From positions 3,596,001-3,660,000 of the forward strand of contig OY783216.1 of assembly GCA_963678705.1 (NCBI GenBank): DNA of 64,000 bases, read 5' to 3'. Every line of letters begins with the position of its first letter. Position 1 is the first letter of the stretch. The notes below the pieces were generated by a model. It searched no databases. It had not been told where the DNA came from and saw nothing but the letters and a program-made list of their open reading frames with translations. This document shows, piece by piece, positions 59,152 to 64,000 of this stretch. This DNA comes from Panorpa germanica. Taxonomy: Eukaryota; Arthropoda; Insecta; Mecoptera; Panorpidae. A program made the position numbers and the translations under genes.

Positions 59152-59826
59152 TCATAGAAAGAATCCAGCATTGTTGTAAACTGTAGTAAGAACTTTGAAG
59201 AAATTAGTAACATTTCCCCGCAGAAGAGCACCATCACTGGGTGGGTTTTCTTCTTTCTGTAACATACAAAGATTACAGTTGTGTCACCCGGAATATGGTG
59301 TTAAGAGTGTCCTAACAATCCGTTGGTCGTGTAACTTTTTACAGGGATAAGAATGATTGATTTTTTCTTATTTCTGATCATATCTTCGTTTCTAACTAAA
59401 AACCCAATGACTACACATGCAGCGGTAACAAAAACCACTAAAGAAAACAACTTTCCTTGTATGCTCAGGGCCCGAAAACTAATACAAAATAAAAATTGGA
59501 AATAGAAACCTATGTCATCATCTAAATGCCATTTACGTCATTATATCAGTACTAAATTTTCTTCGCTTACCTCTCTTTGACGTTCCCTCCAATTACCTGA
59601 ATAAAGATAATTCAACAAATTAACAAAGAATAAAAGGATTTAATTCCTAAATAATATTAAATAATCCTAACAAATAATATTGCAAATATTTTTAGTGTTG
59701 GATAAACTGTTTCTTTAATGTTTATAAAATCATTTAGATCTACTTACTGGGTTGTGATTCACCACCTTCAGACGCCGTTAAGATCGCGGCCAGAAGTATG
59801 ATCACCTTCACTTTAAAATATAACAT
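59152..59826 (-). CDS. Predicted small secreted peptide, 69 residues
   Basis: Three exons on the minus strand: 59748-59826, a 26-nt micro-exon at 59571-59596, and 59152-59256. Donors are GTAAGT and GTAAGC, acceptors end in CAG, and phases agree. The first exon encodes a clear signal peptide (MLYFKVKVIILLAAILTASE). The remainder is SNWRERQREKEENPPSDGAL and then NVTNFFKVLTTVYNNAGFFL, with no cysteines and one N-glycosylation motif (NVT). An alternative last exon at about 59340-59510 would instead give FSGFCYRCMCSHWV.... I recognise no family. It could be a secreted effector, accessory-gland or signalling peptide. It lies between the two DRC10 copies on the opposite strand. Confidence 0.5.
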
Positions 59827-60175
59827 TGCCGGGGTCCGTATATTTATTACAGCAATCTTATTTTCCGTCTGAATAAATACTGGTAGCACATAATAATGTT
59901 AAGCCACACGGTCTGCAATTAGAGCATTCCAAATATGCCAATAAATTACTCTGTAATCTTGATTTAAAAAAAACAATAACAAGATTATTTAATCTTTTAA
60001 GTAATAACATTTAGTTAGAACTAATTAAAAATAATGTAGGTAAAGATAAGCAAATCCACATATTGACTCCACGTCAGCTCCAACGAGAAATGGTCAGTCG
60101 CCCCTAATTCGCACTTTTCGCACAATTTGCACTATTCGCACCTACTTTACATTTACCTCTCTAAACAATCCTAAA

Positions 60176-60762
60176 GGGCTTGTGTCCTCATTTTTTAGGG
60201 GTCGATTTTTCAATTAGTGATTGAAATTGATGTTAATAAATGTGTACTGATGTGTCTATTTTATTAAATATCTAAATATTGACGGAGATATAGCAATTAA
60301 AAGTTTGAATTGTAGTTTTAGCGCTAGAAATGGTCGGCTATATTTGTATGACGTGAAATGCATTTTAACGTCAGTTATTTGTTGAGTAGGTCAGTGCTGT
60401 GGTAATGTTCTGTAGTTGTTGGTAGTCGAAATAATCAAGTCAAATCAAAGAATAATAAGTTTTTATTTTATATAACCCTTTACGGCAGACATAATATTGG
60501 AATTTTATTGTTCCTTGAAATAGCTGTAAATAATATTTGATATTTTGATATATAAATACATATAGCAGAGATTTATGATCAGTAAGGTTGGTAACCTTAC
60601 ACAAGGATTGTGATGTCACATGCATTTGGAATGTGTACAACGTTGAATCCCTTTAATAATTAAAGAGACAAACTGACTTTTTTAATTGTTAATATCTCTT
60701 AACATATAAGGAGTTATTAAAAAATAATTGAACATTTGAGGTTCTTGTAACCCACTTATTCT
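60176..60762 (-). mobile_element. MITE family A, copy 12
   Basis: Inverted copy beginning AGGGCTTGTGTCCTC. The far terminus is missing after 'GAGGTTCTTGTAACCCACTT'. It ends about 185 bp before the start codon of the second DRC10 copy. Confidence 0.85.
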
Positions 60763-60947
60763 AAAGAATCTAGTATTCTTAGTTTTTTTATTTCTAAGGT
60801 TTATTATTTTGTTTCATTTTTTTTTACAAATTTCATTTGGTGTTTGAAATACAATCTGAACCAGTTTTTTCCCAATATTTTAGTATATTGTTTATTTTTT
60901 ATTTTTACACATATTTATTTTAACTTTAAACATAATATTCTGCAAAA

Positions 60948-63884
60948 ATGACGGGGATAGTTCATGCAAAGGATGACATCCTGGACCTTATCGAAGTTGG
61001 TAAGTAGAGGATTTATCACAGACTCCTTCCTATCAATTGTAAAACTCTAAGGAGAAGGCAAGTGACCTGCGGACGCCAACGCTTGCATCATATTACTAAA
61101 CAACGAAATTAATTTACTGATAGCATGCATTAAAAAATAATACAGCATATAGGATGTAGATTCATTGGTGTTAAAAGAAACACAAAGTCTAATATATGAA
61201 ATAAACAATGTGTAACCAAAATTTGTTAATCTAGGTGATCAAGAAGTCAACCCTGTTCAACTGGAGTTGCAGATTGAAACGAACAGGATTCTGTATGTCT
61301 TGGAGACAATGATTAAACATATGGAAGTAGGCGTCTGCCTACCACTACTGTTAGAGCGAGAACATATCCTGCGTATGTATTTACCAGAGCAGGATATAAG
61401 GTTTATTTTTAGTGCTTGTGAAAGATACGCTAACAGTGATGGCGAAAAACCGAAGCCAATTGTAAGTCACATAATATGAAACTATTGTCACATTAACATT
61501 TTTGAAATGGGCTTGTGCCCTATGTTTTAATTTCTATAAAAGTGTACTATATATTGATAAAGTGGGTTACTAGAACCTCAAGGGTTCAATTATTTTTTAA
61601 TAACTCTTTATATGTTAAGAGATATTAACAATTAAAAAAGTCATTTTGTCTCTTTAATTATTAAAGGGATTCAACGTTGTACACATTCCAAGTGCATGTG
61701 ACATCACAATCCTTGTGTAAGGTTACCAACCTTACAACTTATAAATCTCTGCTATATGTATTTATATATCAAAATATCAAATATTATTTACAGATATTTC
61801 AAGGAACAATCAAATTTCAATATTATGTCTACTGTAACAGGATTAAATAAAATAAAAATTTATTATTCTTTGATTTGACTTGATTATTTGACTACCAACA
61901 GCTACAGAACATTACCACAGCACTGACCTACTCAACAAATAACTGACGTTAAAATGCATTTCACGTCATACAAATATGGCCGACCATTTCTAGCGCTAAA
62001 ACTACAATTGAAACTTTTAATTGCTATATCTCTGTCAATATTTAGATATTTAATAAAATAGACACGCCAATACACATTTATTAACATCAATTTCAATCAA
62101 CAATTGAAAAATCGACCACTAAAAATTCGTATCAGATTCAATTCATTTCCTTTCTAATGTTGGTAACAATGTATCGCAACATTTAGATATTGTATATAGC
62201 TAATGCGGGGTATAAAATAGATTTTGGAACTTATTATGTACTTTAGTACTTCTATGACCAACCAGCACAATGTCTAAAGAGGTACAAAGTCTAAAATCCG
62301 TATACCATTCCCTATAAACAATTTCTTTAAGAATCATACGAATCTAGCACGATTCTTATACGACTCTAATACGATACTAATACGATTCGTTTTGATTCAT
62401 ACGAATCTTACACGATTTTTGTCAGAATTGTTTGTAGACATGATTCGATTTTCAGACTCGAATCCCATGCACTAGAGTGTCGAAATCTATCCTGATATGT
62501 GGATAAATAAGAACTTGAACTTATAGGTTATAATATATTTTTTTTTGTAGCGTAACCTTCCTAAAAATCCGTTATCCGTAGTTGAGCCGAAAATAGATCC
62601 AAAATTGTCACAATCAATTAAATTATTGGTTGACTGCAAAGAATTAAGGCCTGAGATTGACTCATTGCTGGATAGTGTAAGATGAAACATTACTTACTTA
62701 ATATTTACAGTGTTGTACTTAATTTATTTATTGTTAATTGTGATTAAACATTACATTAAATCTTCCAGTGACATAACCTTACTTACCTGACATTCTGAAT
62801 TTTCAAGCAAATGTATTCTTCTTATTATCTTTCTCGTGTCTCTCTCTCTCTCTTCTTGTCCTCAACTCCTTCTTGTTTCGCTTTCGTTTTCCTTCCTCTA
62901 TTTTATTTACTTCTTGCAGTAGTCTCTACATTCTTCTTAATTCTATTCTAAACTTAAAAACTTATACCGTCACTTTCTTCTCCTCCTCTTCTTTTCTCTA
63001 TTTTCCTCTTTTTCTCGCTCCGTTTCCTACTCTTCCTCTTTCTTTTTTCTCTGTTTCTCCTCCAATCAGTTTCTTCCATCCCTACGTCCTATAAGCTAGT
63101 CCTATTCTTTGATTTCCTTTCTGATAGACTTAACTCTTCTTTATTTTGTTGTTTTTATCCTCTCCTCTTACTTCCCTATGCTTTACTCTTTACACTTCCT
63201 CTTTGCTTATACATCTCTTCTCAAACTCGTAACATTGAAATATCACAGCCGTTTTTAGTGTGATGTTTTATTATTAATTACTTCTGCAGGTTTCTCAAAC
63301 ATCGAAAATATTTCTGAACGATCTTCGTGAACTTGTGGAAATAGCAAGAGAGAGATTTGCTGTGTCAGCTCCTGAAGAAATGGAACATGAAAGACAACTC
63401 CGATTAGCGTGGAAAAATAATGAACAATGCAAGGCAATGATATCAGGCCAGTAACTAAACTAAGTCACTCATCAAAATGTAGTTCTTTTATACGCAGTAT
63501 AACTTTGCTTCGTTTTATAGAAATCGCTAAAAAGTTGCAAGAACAGAGGGATAAATTGAAGGAATGTTTGGAAGCTCGTGAAGTTATTATCAATCAACAT
63601 AAAGTAGCGATTGAAAATATAAATAAGAAGTGTCGCGAAGATATCAGAAGAAGAATGTAAGCCTATCGATTGGTCATGTTTAAATTAATACAAATAAGAG
63701 ATTGATAGTATTAGGATATAATGTTTAATTATAGACAAGATTCTGAGCGGGATATGGTGATGGACAGCAAAACTAGTGAAGAAAGGCAAGAAATATTATC
63801 AGAAGATGCTAAAAATGCCCAAGCAAAATACACACTGCTTTTGGAAAGTCATCTAAAACAAGAAAGGGAACTGCGTGTCAAAAA
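60948..63884 (+). CDS. DRC10: DRC10 (IQCD) paralogue, copy 2, partial at window edge
   Basis: Six exons are in the window: 60948-60999, 61235-61461, 62551-62676, 63290-63446, 63521-63656, 63735-63884. Exons 4, 5 and 6 are the same lengths as those of copy 1 (157, 136, 150 nt) with the same phases. The start MTGIVHAKDDILDLIEV aligns with copy 1 exon 1. Then come ELQIETNRILYVLETMIKHM, FLNDLRELVEIARERFAVSA and QEQRDKLKECLEAREVIINQ. Roughly half the residues match copy 1 in aligned blocks by eye, so the duplication is not recent. The QWVEKYD block and IQ motif would lie beyond the right edge. Intron 4 needs a GC donor (TCAG|GCCAGT) to stay in frame. Intron 2 holds a MITE A copy and intron 3 a long pyrimidine-rich tract. 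Both copies look functional so far. Confidence 0.85.
61508..62126 (+). mobile_element. MITE family A, copy 13 (DRC10 copy 2, intron 2)
   Basis: Starts TGGGCTTGTGCCCTATG. The right end stops at 'CGACCACTAAAAATTCG', short of the terminal repeat. Confidence 0.85.
62321..62430. mobile_element. Short inverted-repeat element O, copy 3
   Basis: CCCTATAAACAATTTC at the left and AGAATTGTTTGTAG at the right, enclosing many ACGATTC/GAATCGT-like motifs, as in the copy at 48345-48467. Confidence 0.45.
62820..63230. repeat. Pyrimidine-rich low-complexity tract in DRC10 copy 2, intron 3
   Basis: Long C/T-dominated sequence with a (TCTC)n core near 62841-62855, similar in character to 7420-7740. The frames inside it are not genes. 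Confidence 0.5.
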
Positions 63885-63979
63885 GTATAACTATTATTAC
63901 ACCTATTTTTTAACGTTGGTCATACTGTGTGATACTTCCAAAAAAATAGGTCTATGTTACATGTCTAGAATATGTAGAA

Positions 63980-64000
63980 AGGGCTTGTGTCCTATGTCTT
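63980..64000 (+). mobile_element. MITE family A, copy 14 (start only)
   Basis: GGGCTTGTGTCCTATGTCTT at the window edge matches the left terminus of family A. It would lie in intron 6 of the second DRC10 copy. Confidence 0.8.

Noticed and set aside
59340..59510. Alternative terminal exon for the secreted peptide reading FSGFCYRCMCSHWV
   Set aside because: It has an acceptor-like site, but the more distal exon has a better acceptor, agrees in phase and gives a compact product; kept only as a possible isoform.
62873..63094. 73-codon plus-strand frame
   Set aside because: Lies in the pyrimidine-rich tract of a DRC10 intron; low-complexity Phe/Ser/Leu sequence.
1..64000. CRISPR arrays, bacterial operons, riboswitches, rRNA genes
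   Set aside because: None seen; the DNA is eukaryotic and its repeats are dispersed inverted-repeat transposons rather than regularly spaced arrays.

Overview
The window is nuclear DNA from an insect. The evidence is an odorant-binding protein gene with the insect C-x3-C / C-x8-C cysteine spacing, spliceosomal GT-AG introns (many 60-80 bp, others swollen by transposons), very AT-rich intergenic DNA, and mariner, PIF/Harbinger, Jockey-type and other LINE relics. The order cannot be fixed from the sequence alone. Exon limits below were worked out by hand from splice sites, reading phase and family conservation.

Positions 1 to about 39,000 form a gene-poor desert. It is filled with short inverted-repeat elements (MITEs) of several families, three 5'-truncated LINE tails, a mariner remnant, a PIF/Harbinger transposase fragment and a fold-back element. 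I found no convincing host gene there, only a few open exons of unknown meaning.

Positions 39,067 to 64,000 are gene-dense. First come two closely spaced plus-strand mitochondrial genes: a 68-residue LYR microprotein like human MIEF1-MP, and 22 bp later the peptidyl-tRNA hydrolase-like rescue factor MTRFR (C12orf65). They face the minus-strand U-box/cyclophilin gene PPIL2. Next, also on the minus strand, is DRC2 (CCDC65), a subunit of the ciliary nexin-dynein regulatory complex. Its 4-kb fourth intron carries a complete odorant-binding protein gene on the opposite strand. Head-to-head with DRC2 lies DRC10 (IQCD), another subunit of the same complex, with an RFX-type X-box 97 bp before its start codon. 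A second, diverged DRC10 paralogue starts at 60,948 and runs off the right edge. Between the two DRC10 copies is a small minus-strand gene for a predicted 69-residue secreted peptide.

DRC2 and DRC10 should act together in motile axonemes (sperm tails and chordotonal cilia in insects), and their shared upstream region looks like a bidirectional ciliary promoter now split by a MITE. The LYR microprotein and MTRFR both belong to families that bind the mitochondrial large ribosomal subunit, so their near-contiguity may reflect one dicistronic transcript. One roughly 600-bp MITE family (family A, ends TGGGCTTGTGTCC) occurs at least 14 times and has entered several introns of the DRC genes without touching exons.
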